Below are positions 7,412-12,463 of a stretch of DNA of 16,487 bases, piece after piece. Source of the DNA: Alphaproteobacteria bacterium (GTDB taxonomy: Bacteria > Pseudomonadota > Alphaproteobacteria > Sphingomonadales > Sphingomonadaceae); assembly GCA_005882415.1 (NCBI GenBank), contig VBAE01000150.1, positions 1-16,487 of the forward strand, given 5' to 3'. Under the pieces are notes generated by a model, which was not told the origin of the DNA, did not search any database, and saw only the letters and a list, made by a program, of their open reading frames with translations. The position numbers and the translations under genes were made by a program. How positions within the stretch are numbered: the stretch's first letter is position 1; every line of letters begins with the position of its first letter.

Positions 7412-8013
7412 CAACGGCTGGTGTTGGTATCGAAGCTGACCGTCGGCGCGTTCTCGGCCCCGGGGGTGGTCGCCTGATAGGTCGCCATCGGCTTGGCGCC
7501 GTAGAAGACCTTGGCGCCGATCACGTCCGGGAAGGTGCGGATGCGGGTATTATAGGCCTGGACCGACTGGTTGTAGTCGCGGATCGTGATGTTGATCCGG
7601 TTCTCGGTGCCTTCCAACTGGTCCATCAGCGTCTTGAAATTGCCCTGGCTCTGCAGCTGCGGATAGGCCTCCTGAAGGCGCTGCAGCGAGATGCTGACCC
7701 GGTTCTGCGCCTCGGCGAAGCGCGACAGGGCGGCCGGGTCGGTAAGCTGGTCGCCGGTAAGCGTGATCCGGGTCGCGTTCGCCCGAGCCTCGGTCACGCC
7801 GACGAGGATGTTCTGCTCCGACGCCGCAGCGCCCTTCACCGTGGCGACGAGGTTGGGGATGAGGTTCGCACGGCGCTGATAGGCGGCCTGGACGTCGGCC
7901 CATTTCGCTTTGGCGTCCTCTTCGGCGGTCGGAATCGAGTTGATCCCGCAGCCGGACAGCGAGACGATCGCGACCGGAGCGGCGAAGGCGGCGAGCAGGC
8001 GGTTGCGGTTCAT
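7411..8013 (-). CDS. lemA: LemA family lipoprotein
   Basis: This membrane-anchored helical protein of the LemA family has an unsettled biochemical role. The N-terminus MNRNRLLAAFAAPVAIVSLS precedes a lipobox Cys (LSGC), so it is predicted to be a lipoprotein. Family hallmarks are the W-x-DVQAAYQRRANLIPNLV segment, the NILVGVTEARA helix, and the late TIRDYNQSVQAYNTRI and FPDVIGAKVF stretches. The ATG at 8013 gives 200 residues and is preceded by GAGGGG at a suitable distance. It heads a four-gene chain (lemA, two TPM genes, Nudix) in which every junction overlaps. The pairing of LemA with TPM proteins is a common bacterial arrangement. Confidence 0.95.
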   Translation of the reverse strand: MNRNRLLAAFAAPVAIVSLSGCGINSIPTAEEDAKAKWADVQAAYQRRANLIPNLVATVKGAAASEQNILVGVTEARANATRITLTGDQLTDPAALSRFAEAQNRVSISLQRLQEAYPQLQSQGNFKTLMDQLEGTENRINITIRDYNQSVQAYNTRIRTFPDVIGAKVFYGAKPMATYQATTPGAENAPTVSFDTNTSR

Positions 8014-8081
8014 GTGAATGGGTCCCCTCATCTCGTGTCGGCGAGAAGTAGGTATTTCACTCCGCTCCCGCAACGGCAGGC

Positions 8082-8109
8082 CTTCAAATTCGCGCCGAAA
8101 CGCCTATAT
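8082..8109 (+). promoter_or_regulatory. Possible tmRNA promoter
   Basis: CTTCAA at 8082-8087 and CTATAT at 8104-8109, 16 bases apart, stand just upstream of the predicted 5' end of the tmRNA. The -35 box is a poor match, so this is only a candidate. Confidence 0.3.
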
Positions 8110-8117
8110 GCGTTTCT

Positions 8118-8420
8118 GCCGGCTCGTCCGGCTATGGCGATAAATTGCAGTGTTTAATAGACGCAGCGGACCCGGGGGCAGTACCCGGCGGCTCCACCAA
8201 ATGCCCCGTTCCGGCGGGGTCTCTGACGGGGCCGAACTAGGATCGACGTGTGTTGAAACGCACTGTTTTTGCCCGGGCTGAGTAACCCGTTAAAGGCTCA
8301 TAACCACAAGTGCCAACGATAACGAGGCGCTCGCGATTGCCGCGTAACAAGGTCCTCACGGACTAAGTTACAAGGACGAAAGCGCGGTTGGGACCGCACC
8401 GGGCAACAGAAGCGGTAACG
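8118..8420 (+). ncRNA. ssrA: Two-piece (permuted) tmRNA
   Basis: This is tmRNA for trans-translation, which rescues stalled ribosomes. The gene is permuted as in alphaproteobacteria. The acceptor piece comes first, with a T-arm-like GGGGGCAGTACCC and its CCA end at 8197-8199. A short spacer hairpin (CCCCGTTCCGGCGGGG) follows, then the coding piece from 8228. The acceptor stem pairs GGGGCCG (8228-8234) with CGGCTCC (8189-8195) over seven pairs, including a G-U at the third position, the alanine identity signal. GCAGTGT (8147-8153) and GCACTGT (8260-8266) can pair as helix P2. The tag frame 8312-8347 reads ANDNEALAIAA and stops with TAA. The outer ends are estimates; the internal landmarks are read directly. 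Confidence 0.93.
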
Positions 8421-8427
8421 GCGGCCC

Positions 8428-8461
8428 GGGGAGGGCCGAGCAACAGAACCTCCCCACTTTT
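8428..8461 (+). terminator. Possible tmRNA terminator
   Basis: GGGGAGG (8428-8434) can pair with CCTCCCC (8449-8455) around a 14-base loop, followed by ACTTTT. It lies just after the tmRNA coding piece and before the next gene. Confidence 0.5.
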
Positions 8462-8520
8462 CCTTTCCTTCCGAACCGCCCGCGGGCAAAAGGCCTCGAC
8501 CGAAACCGGGAGGCCCCCCA

Positions 8521-8790
8521 ATGCTCCGCCGCACGTCCATGCTCGCCGCCATCGCCGTCCTCGCCGCCTGCAACGCAGCGCCCGAGAATATCCAGGACAA
8601 GGCCGAGAACACGTCCCGCGCGCTCGAGAACAAGGCGGCGGTGATCGGCGCGGAGGCGGAGAACAGCGTCGACGCGGCGTCGGAGACTCTGGAGAACCAG
8701 GCCGCCGCGCTCCAGCAGGAGATCGACGGCAACGCTCCCGCCACCAACGCGAGCGACGACGCTTCGAACGCCACCACCAACAAAAATTAA
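8521..8790 (+). CDS. Small lipoprotein, hypothetical
   Basis: This is an 89-residue predicted lipoprotein. MLRRTSMLAAIAVLAAC ends with a lipobox Cys (LAAC). The mature part is a polar, Ala/Glu/Asn-rich helical stretch (NIQDKAENTSRALENKAAV, then AENSVDAASETLENQAAALQ) with heptad-like spacing, ending in an Asn/Thr/Ser-rich tail. GGGAGG at 8508-8513 sits seven bases before the ATG. I do not recognise a named family; small entericidin-like or envelope-stress lipoproteins look similar. It stands alone between the tmRNA and a terminator shared with the convergent lipoprotein gene. Confidence 0.82.
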   Translation: MLRRTSMLAAIAVLAACNAAPENIQDKAENTSRALENKAAVIGAEAENSVDAASETLENQAAALQQEIDGNAPATNASDDASNATTNKN

Positions 8791-8804
8791 GGGCCAAAAA
8801 TTAA

Positions 8805-8832
8805 GGGGACGGCCGCGCGTGCGGCCATCCCC
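8805..8832. terminator. Hairpin terminator shared by convergent lipoprotein genes
   Basis: GGGGA-C-GGCCGC, loop GCGT, then GCGGCC-A-TCCCC form a long GC-rich stem with one mismatch. On the minus strand it is followed by TTAATTTTTGG, a good T-rich stop for the gene ending at 8878. On the plus strand TCTTC follows, a weaker stop for the gene ending at 8790. Confidence 0.7.
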
Positions 8833-8877
8833 TCTTCAGGTTCGAACGGCCGGTGAGCGGCCGCCCTTCTCTCAAGC

Positions 8878-9105
8878 TTATTGCTTGTTGTCGTTCGGCA
8901 GGTTGACGTCGACGGTCGGCACCTGGACCGTCTTGTTCTCGGTGCCGACGTTCACGTCCGGCCCCTGCACATTATACTCCGGAAGCTGGCCGCCGCTGAC
9001 ATTGACGTCGACGTCCGGCATCGCGCCGTTCTTGGTCTTGTCGACGTCGCAGGCGGCGAGGCCGACGCAGCCGAGGGCTGCGATCGCGGTGATGATTTTC
9101 TTCAT
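8878..9105 (-). CDS. Small lipoprotein, hypothetical
   Basis: This is a 75-residue predicted lipoprotein. MKKIITAIAALGCVGLAAC gives a classic signal peptide and a lipobox Cys in LAAC. The mature part is short and Val/Asp/Asn-rich with a repeating DVNV-type pattern (PDVDVNVSGGQLPEY, GPDVNVGTENKTV, PTVDVNLPNDNKQ), suggesting beta strands or a disordered linker. AGGAGG lies just upstream of the ATG. The family was not recognised with certainty; similar short lipoproteins are common in sphingomonads. It converges with the lipoprotein gene at 8521 and shares its terminator. Confidence 0.85.
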   Translation of the reverse strand: MKKIITAIAALGCVGLAACDVDKTKNGAMPDVDVNVSGGQLPEYNVQGPDVNVGTENKTVQVPTVDVNLPNDNKQ

Positions 9106-9262
9106 GGTCCCTCCTGTAGGCGGGCCCCCGACGACAAGACGCCCCGGGGTGAGCCCGAGGCGTCCGTGGCAGAAGGGAGCGCCTGCCGATCGCCGCTGCG
9201 TGAAGCGGCAGGAGGTTTAACTTGGATCAATCGCGGAAGTTCCGCCCGCGTGATGAAATTTT

Positions 9263-9277
9263 CCGGGCGGCGCCCGG
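9263..9277 (-). terminator. Possible terminator after the DUF6481 gene
   Basis: CCGGGCGGCGCCCGG is a near-perfect inverted repeat just after the stop of the gene ending at 9283. On the minus strand it is followed by AAAATTTC, a weak T tract. A second hairpin, GACGCC/GGCGTC with CGGG/CCCG inside, stands further downstream near 9147-9173. The rest of 9106-9262 shows no gene. Confidence 0.4.
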
Positions 9278-9282
9278 GGGCT

Positions 9283-9600
9283 TTATTTGCGCGCCTTGCG
9301 GGCCGCGTAGCGGGCGTCGCGGGCGGCCTTGAGATCCCGGGCGAGATTCGGCGCGTTGGCCTTAGCCTCGGCGGCCGCGCGCTCGGCCTCCGCCTTTTCG
9401 GCCTCCGCAGCCTCGCGCTCGGCCTCCTTCGCCGCCCGCTTCTCGGCCGCGGCCGCCTCGCGCGCGGCGGCCTTGGCGGCGCGCTGCTCGGCCACCGCCG
9501 GGTCGACCGGCGGCTTGGCGCGGAGCTGGGCGAGCGCCCTCTCCTTCGCCTTGGCCGACGATCCGATCCGGTCCTGGAAGCTCGGGTCCTTATAGCTCAT
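9283..9600 (-). CDS. DUF6481 family protein
   Basis: This 105-residue cytoplasmic protein, starting MSYKDPSFQDRIGSSAKAKE, consists mostly of a highly charged Ala/Glu/Lys/Arg helix (AAREAAAAEKRAAKEAEREA), likely a single long helix or coiled coil. It ends in ARDARYAARKARK. The conserved N-terminal FQDRI-x-x-x-KAKE and the basic end match what I recall of the DUF6481 family found in alphaproteobacteria; the function is unknown. The ATG at 9600 has AGGA upstream. Longer starts up to 9705 are poorly supported. It is divergent from the gene at 9739. Confidence 0.82.
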   Translation of the reverse strand: MSYKDPSFQDRIGSSAKAKERALAQLRAKPPVDPAVAEQRAAKAAAREAAAAEKRAAKEAEREAAEAEKAEAERAAAEAKANAPNLARDLKAARDARYAARKARK

Positions 9601-9738
9601 CTCAAATCCTGTGCGCGGGTGCGTGTTCGAGCCGGCGCGATGGCCCAAATCGGTGGCCGCGACAAGTCCGGGCCTTCCCTGAGCGCGCGCGGGCGGCGCA
9701 AACACCGCTTGTTAATCCGCGGCTGCGATCAAGCGCGG

Positions 9739-9942
9739 ATGGTCAAATATGAAATCTGGGGCGCCGACGACAACGGCAAGCAAGTCACCCTCGCCTTCGT
9801 CACCGGCGAAGTCCCCGAAGTCGGCGACACCATCCTCGTCCGAGGCCAGGTGCGGCCGATCGAGAAGGTGTGGCGCCACCATGTGGGGCCGCAGGCGACG
9901 CAGAGGGTGGGCGTGGGCGCGGTGCCTGGCGCAACGGCCTGA
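9739..9942 (+). CDS. Small hypothetical protein
   Basis: This 67-residue protein starts MVKYEIWGADDNGKQVTLAF and continues with VTGEVPEVGDTILVRGQV, a beta-rich pattern like a small barrel or SH3-like fold. It ends in a His/Val/Gly/Ala-rich segment. I do not recognise a family. The N-terminal amino acid pattern looks like real protein, but no strong ribosome binding site precedes the ATG. Overlapping inverted repeats at 9706-9740 run into the start codon. It stands between divergent DUF6481 and a dispersed repeat. Confidence 0.6.
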   Translation: MVKYEIWGADDNGKQVTLAFVTGEVPEVGDTILVRGQVRPIEKVWRHHVGPQATQRVGVGAVPGATA

Positions 9943-9959
9943 GCGGGATCACACCCGCC

Positions 9960-9994
9960 CGTCATTGCGAGCGAAGCGAAGCAATCCAGTACGG
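9960..9994. repeat. Dispersed REP-type repeat (GTCATTGCGAGCG family)
   Basis: The segment starts CGTCATTGCGAGCGAAGCGA and continues AGCAATCCAG. It is one arm of the common bacterial repeat whose reverse complement reads CTGGATTGCTTCGCT. The usual second, inverted arm is not found in the next 100 bases, so this is a solo copy. It lies between convergent genes ending at 9942 and 10023. Confidence 0.75.
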
Positions 9995-10022
9995 CCTTCG
10001 AAGCAGCACCGCAGCCTGATGG

Positions 10023-10214
10023 TCACGAGTGGCCGCCCCAATCCACCGCCCCCACCTCAGCCGCAGCCAGAAAGCGCCGCATCTCAGCGCACACGGCATC
10101 CTTGCGCCCGATGATGTCGCAATCCCCGTCGCGGATGATCCAGACGCGGCCATGCTCATCCAGCTCGAACTGAAGCTCGACATCGCTCGGCGCCGCCTCC
10201 GTCCCCTCTCCCAT
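10023..10214 (-). CDS. Small hypothetical protein
   Basis: This is a 63-residue acidic protein. After MGEGTEAAPSD it reads VELQFELDEHGRVWIIRDGD, a beta-hairpin-like stretch, followed by CDIIGRKDAVCAEMRRFLAA, a helix, and an acidic end. The ATG at 10214 is chosen because GGGGAG stands about seven bases upstream; the longer reading to 10253 has no such site. The family was not recognised and no catalytic residues are evident. It is divergent from the XRE regulator with only 74 bases between the starts, so the two may share an operator. Confidence 0.7.
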   Translation of the reverse strand: MGEGTEAAPSDVELQFELDEHGRVWIIRDGDCDIIGRKDAVCAEMRRFLAAAEVGAVDWGGHS

Positions 10215-10259
10215 CGCCGAACTCCCCGAAAACCGCCGACCAGCAGCGGCCACTCACAT

Positions 10260-10267
10260 ACTATAGT
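10260..10267. promoter_or_regulatory. Possible operator/-10 palindrome between divergent genes
   Basis: ACTATAGT is a perfect eight-base palindrome in an AT-rich island (CATACTATAGTTGATAAAC) within otherwise GC-rich DNA. It lies in the 74-base gap between the hypothetical gene at 10214 and the XRE regulator. It could serve as a -10 element, as a binding site of the XRE protein itself, or both. Confidence 0.4.
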
Positions 10268-10288
10268 TGATAAACTCAGCAGCCTTCA

Positions 10289-10516
10289 ATGGCCATGTTC
10301 CGATGGATGGACATGCGCCAGCTCATCGGCCGCAACTTCGCGCGCCTCCGAAAGGAAAGCGGCCTGACGCAGGAGCAGCTGGCGGAGCGCTGCGGCCTCA
10401 GCCAGCAATATCTAAGCGGCCTCGAAAAAGGGAAGCGCAACCCGACCGTCGTCACCCTCTACGAGATCGCCCAGGGCCTGGGCGTCAGCCATGTGGAGCT
10501 GGTGCGGGAGGATTGA
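10289..10516 (+). CDS. XRE-family HTH transcriptional regulator (C-protein size)
   Basis: This 75-residue DNA-binding protein is essentially a single HTH_3/Cro-CI domain: IGRNFARLRKESGLTQEQLA, then the recognition helix region GLSQQYLSGLEKGKRNPT, then TLYEIAQGLGVSHVELV. With no effector domain, its size matches controller (C) proteins of restriction-modification systems and stand-alone XRE repressors. Starts at 10289, 10295, 10307 and 10313 are all possible; none has a clear ribosome binding site, so a leaderless or near-leaderless message is possible. No methylase or nuclease gene is adjacent. It probably represses its own promoter at the ACTATAGT palindrome (inferred). Confidence 0.85.
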   Translation: MAMFRWMDMRQLIGRNFARLRKESGLTQEQLAERCGLSQQYLSGLEKGKRNPTVVTLYEIAQGLGVSHVELVRED

Positions 10517-10771
10517 GCTACGGGGCAAAATGCCCGATATGGGAACCAAGGATTGGGCATCTCCCGGTCGACGTAGGGGCTTCGGATTCAACCGCGGCCC
10601 CTTCGTTGATGGGAGCACCTCAGAGTCGTTGCCTATGCTGCGATACTTAAGCTCCAGCCGCGCGAAGACTTCTTCCGCCGAACGCGTACGACCTGCCTTC
10701 GCGTCGGCAAGACCGCGGAGGATCGCCTCGTCCAGCGCCTTCAGCATCGCCTCGTCACCGCGATCGGTCAC
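10412..10771 (-). CDS. Antitoxin-like ORF with an aberrant C-terminus
   Basis: The first 50 or so residues (GTG at 10771, AAGGGG upstream) read ALDEAILRGLADAKAGRTRS then AEEVFARLELKYRSIG. I associate this pattern with small antitoxin proteins of type II systems (ParD-like 'A-x-x-RGLADA-x-AGR-x-x-x-AEEVFA'). After SIGND the sequence loses that character. From about 10516 down it is the antisense of the XRE gene. The genuine protein probably ended near 10620 and lost its stop through a mutation or rearrangement. No ParE/RelE-like toxin follows. It overlaps the upstream ribbon-helix-helix gene by 17 bases. Confidence 0.5.
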   Translation of the reverse strand: MTDRGDEAMLKALDEAILRGLADAKAGRTRSAEEVFARLELKYRSIGNDSEVLPSTKGPRLNPKPLRRPGDAQSLVPISGILPRSSILPHQLHMADAQALGDLVEGDDGRVALPFFEAA

Positions 10772-10955
10772 CCCGAAGCCCCTTCACCGCCAGCCGCCGC
10801 AGCGCTTCGGGCCGCGAAGGGAGGTCCGGCTGTTCGCGGCGCCAGGCGTCGATCTCGGCCAGAAGGTCCGGCTGGAGGCGCGTTCCGACGAACGTACCGG
10901 TCTGCTGCGCCCGACGCGTTGGTGTTTTCGTGTTATCGCGACTTGATGCATTCAC
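10755..10955 (-). CDS. Ribbon-helix-helix (CopG/Arc-like) protein
   Basis: This small DNA-binding protein of about 66 residues has a core reading TFVGTRLQPDLLAEIDAWRR followed by PDLPSRPEALRRLAVKGL. This is the strand-helix-helix pattern of MetJ/Arc-type RHH repressors, usually antitoxins or autoregulators. No ATG is available. GTG at 10955 or TTG at 10961 are the candidate starts and neither has a ribosome binding site, so a leaderless start is possible. A repeated GTGTTATC box flanks the start region, fitting autoregulation. It overlaps the antitoxin-like ORF downstream, which suggests translational coupling in a small operon. Confidence 0.65.
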   Translation of the reverse strand: MNASSRDNTKTPTRRAQQTGTFVGTRLQPDLLAEIDAWRREQPDLPSRPEALRRLAVKGLRGDRSR

Positions 10956-10971
10956 CCGCAAGTGTTATCAC
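10930..10971. promoter_or_regulatory. Candidate RHH operator with direct repeats
   Basis: GTGTTATC occurs at 10930-10937 and again at 10962-10969, each followed by a GCGA or ACGA extension. The copies are 32 bases apart, close to three helical turns. Between them lies CTTG-ATGCAT-...-CAAG, a small inverted repeat. The position over the RHH gene start suits an autoregulatory operator. Confidence 0.45.
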
Positions 10972-11040
10972 GAAGCGAGCCGAGAGGAAGCGGCAACTTC
11001 CCCCCGGCCCTGACCGCAACCACCTTCCGAAGAGGTGATC

Positions 11041-11538
11041 ATGGCTGCCCCCGCGCTTAGCACCAGCCGCCGCGCCCTCCTAGGCGCCGCGGCGGCGCTC
11101 CCAATCGCTGCCCTGTCCCGAGCCGTTCGGGCTGAGCCTGTCGAAGCCCACCCCTCTCTTGCTGCCACGGGAGAATGGAACACCCGCCTCGCCCACTACC
11201 GCCGCCTCGCCGAACGCGCGAAGGTTGCGGCCGAGACTGGCTGGTTCCGAACCGCCAACGACCTCTACTATCGCGCGTGCGCCTACCCCACCGCCGGTCG
11301 GGAATCCGCCTTCGCCCGCCTCGACCGCGCCGAAGACCTTTACTGGCGCCGTTGCACGGCCCCGATGCAGGAAGCAGCGGTGGCTTTGGTCCTCACGCCG
11401 GTGCCGCACCTAGAGGCGCTCCGGACCAAACTCGGCGTCATCCGCGCGCACCATCTCAACGAGGAGGGCAGCCTGGCCCGGAACTGCATCGAAGTGCTGG
11501 CCGAAGATGCGGAGCGGTTAGATGGTGGCGCTGCCTGA
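11041..11538 (+). CDS. Exported (Tat-type signal) hypothetical protein
   Basis: This is a 165-residue protein with an N-terminal STSRRALLGAAAALPIAAL, a twin-arginine-like signal peptide, so export is predicted. The signal is followed by RAVRAEPVEAHP, the translation of a dispersed repeat (11125-11149), placed near the expected cleavage site. The mature part is helical and rich in Trp, Arg and Ala (EWNTRLAHYRRLAERAKVAA, AEDLYWRRCTAPMQEAAVAL). It resembles Tat-signal hypothetical proteins I associate with sphingomonad accessory regions; no function is known. AGAGG stands six bases before the ATG at 11041, which decides this start over the GTG at 11035. Confidence 0.8.
   Translation: MAAPALSTSRRALLGAAAALPIAALSRAVRAEPVEAHPSLAATGEWNTRLAHYRRLAERAKVAAETGWFRTANDLYYRACAYPTAGRESAFARLDRAEDLYWRRCTAPMQEAAVALVLTPVPHLEALRTKLGVIRAHHLNEEGSLARNCIEVLAEDAERLDGGAA
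11125..11149. repeat. Dispersed repeat inside a signal-peptide coding region
   Basis: GTTCGGGCTGAGCCTGTCGA followed by AGCCC is a widespread interspersed repeat of sphingomonads and relatives, usually intergenic. Here it is read in frame as VRAEPVEAH. Read the other way it is GGGCTTCGACAGGCTCAGCC. Confidence 0.75.
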
Positions 11539-11620
11539 GCTTTACGCTTTAAGCGATTAAGGTGGTGGCGGACCTTGGCTTGTGAGGTTGTGGGACCCAT
11601 GTCCGTGTCGGGAGATGCGT

Positions 11621-12463
11621 GTGATCAACTATCGCAATGACGCGCGGCGGCAGCTTCGGCGAGGCGAGGCCGAGATGGAATCCGGAGACGCTGAGCGGCT
11701 GAAGTACGCGGCTTTGGAACTGCGAATGGCAATGGAGTCGCTAACATACGATCGGGCGCTTGCCTACAAAGAGGAGTTTCCACCCGCGGAGTATGAGACT
11801 TGGCAGCCGCGCAAGGTGATGGCCGTGCTCCTCGACATCGACCCTACTGCGGATAAGGACAGTAGTCTCGCCTTCGGCATTGAGCCCTCGTATGGCGAGA
11901 AGCCAGACGTGATGCATTCACTGGGAACTGAGAAGGTGCTCAGCATGAGCACGCTTAAGAAGCACTATGATGCCTTGGGGAGCTACCTGCACGTGTTGGC
12001 TATGAGCCGGCGCCGCGCGGGCATCGCCATCAACTATGATAAAATGCGCACGCGTTGTGAGGACATAGCGGGCTACCTAAGGGAGGTGCTCGCCTCACCT
12101 GTCTGGAATTCGACCTTTGGGACCTTCGCCACTATCGACTGCCAGAAGTGTGGGAAACCGGTACGTAAGCGCCTTCCTCAAGGCGTAGACTGCACGAAAG
12201 CCACCTGTTTTGAATGCGGAGCATCCTATGTGGTGCGGGACGTCGGTGAGAACCAAGCGCATTTCGAGCCCGATCAAGTGGAACTTCACTGCGCAAATAA
12301 TGGATGCGAAACTGCGATCTACCCGTGGCGCAGCGAGATAGCACCGGGCGTCGGTTGGACCTGTGACGTTTGCGGTGGTGAAAACATTGTTCAGCTAGGC
12401 ATATCTCACACGCCGAAAGGCCCCGCGGCCGCCGTAGCCTCGCCTGCCGAGGCTCACGAATGA
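11621..12463 (+). CDS. Hypothetical protein with two zinc-ribbon-like Cys clusters
   Basis: This is a 280-residue protein of unknown function. Residues 1-170 look helical and include LKYAALELRMAMESLTYDRA and WQPRKVMAVLLDIDP, a pattern somewhat like HEPN-type helical domains but without a clear R-x4-6-H motif. Residues 174-199 hold CQKC ... CFEC, with an extra Cys at 191. Residues 224-251 hold C-x4-C ... CDVC. These look like two zinc ribbons, which often bind nucleic acid or mediate protein contacts. The GTG at 11621 is chosen because GGGAG (11610-11614) stands six bases upstream; ATG 11615 and GTG 11582 are alternatives. The stop overlaps the next start as ATGA, so the two are coupled. GC content is visibly lower than in the flanks, with more A/T-ending codons, suggesting horizontal acquisition. 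Confidence 0.85.
   Translation: MINYRNDARRQLRRGEAEMESGDAERLKYAALELRMAMESLTYDRALAYKEEFPPAEYETWQPRKVMAVLLDIDPTADKDSSLAFGIEPSYGEKPDVMHSLGTEKVLSMSTLKKHYDALGSYLHVLAMSRRRAGIAINYDKMRTRCEDIAGYLREVLASPVWNSTFGTFATIDCQKCGKPVRKRLPQGVDCTKATCFECGASYVVRDVGENQAHFEPDQVELHCANNGCETAIYPWRSEIAPGVGWTCDVCGGENIVQLGISHTPKGPAAAVASPAEAHE

Noticed and set aside
5477..7414. A single 645-residue ORF on the minus strand
   Set aside because: It joins the start of the first TPM protein to the Nudix hydrolase through an out-of-frame reading of the Gly-rich tail and the second TPM gene. The middle has no protein character.
8118..8520. tmRNA as the integration site of a mobile island
   Set aside because: No integrase gene and no repeated copy of the tmRNA end is visible downstream in the window.
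8298..8804. ORFs on both strands across the tmRNA and lipoprotein region
   Set aside because: They run through the structured tmRNA or are antisense to the lipoprotein with a clear ribosome site.
11545..11555. CGCTTTAAGCG palindrome after the Tat-signal gene
   Set aside because: The stem is only five pairs and no T tract follows; too weak to call a terminator or operator.
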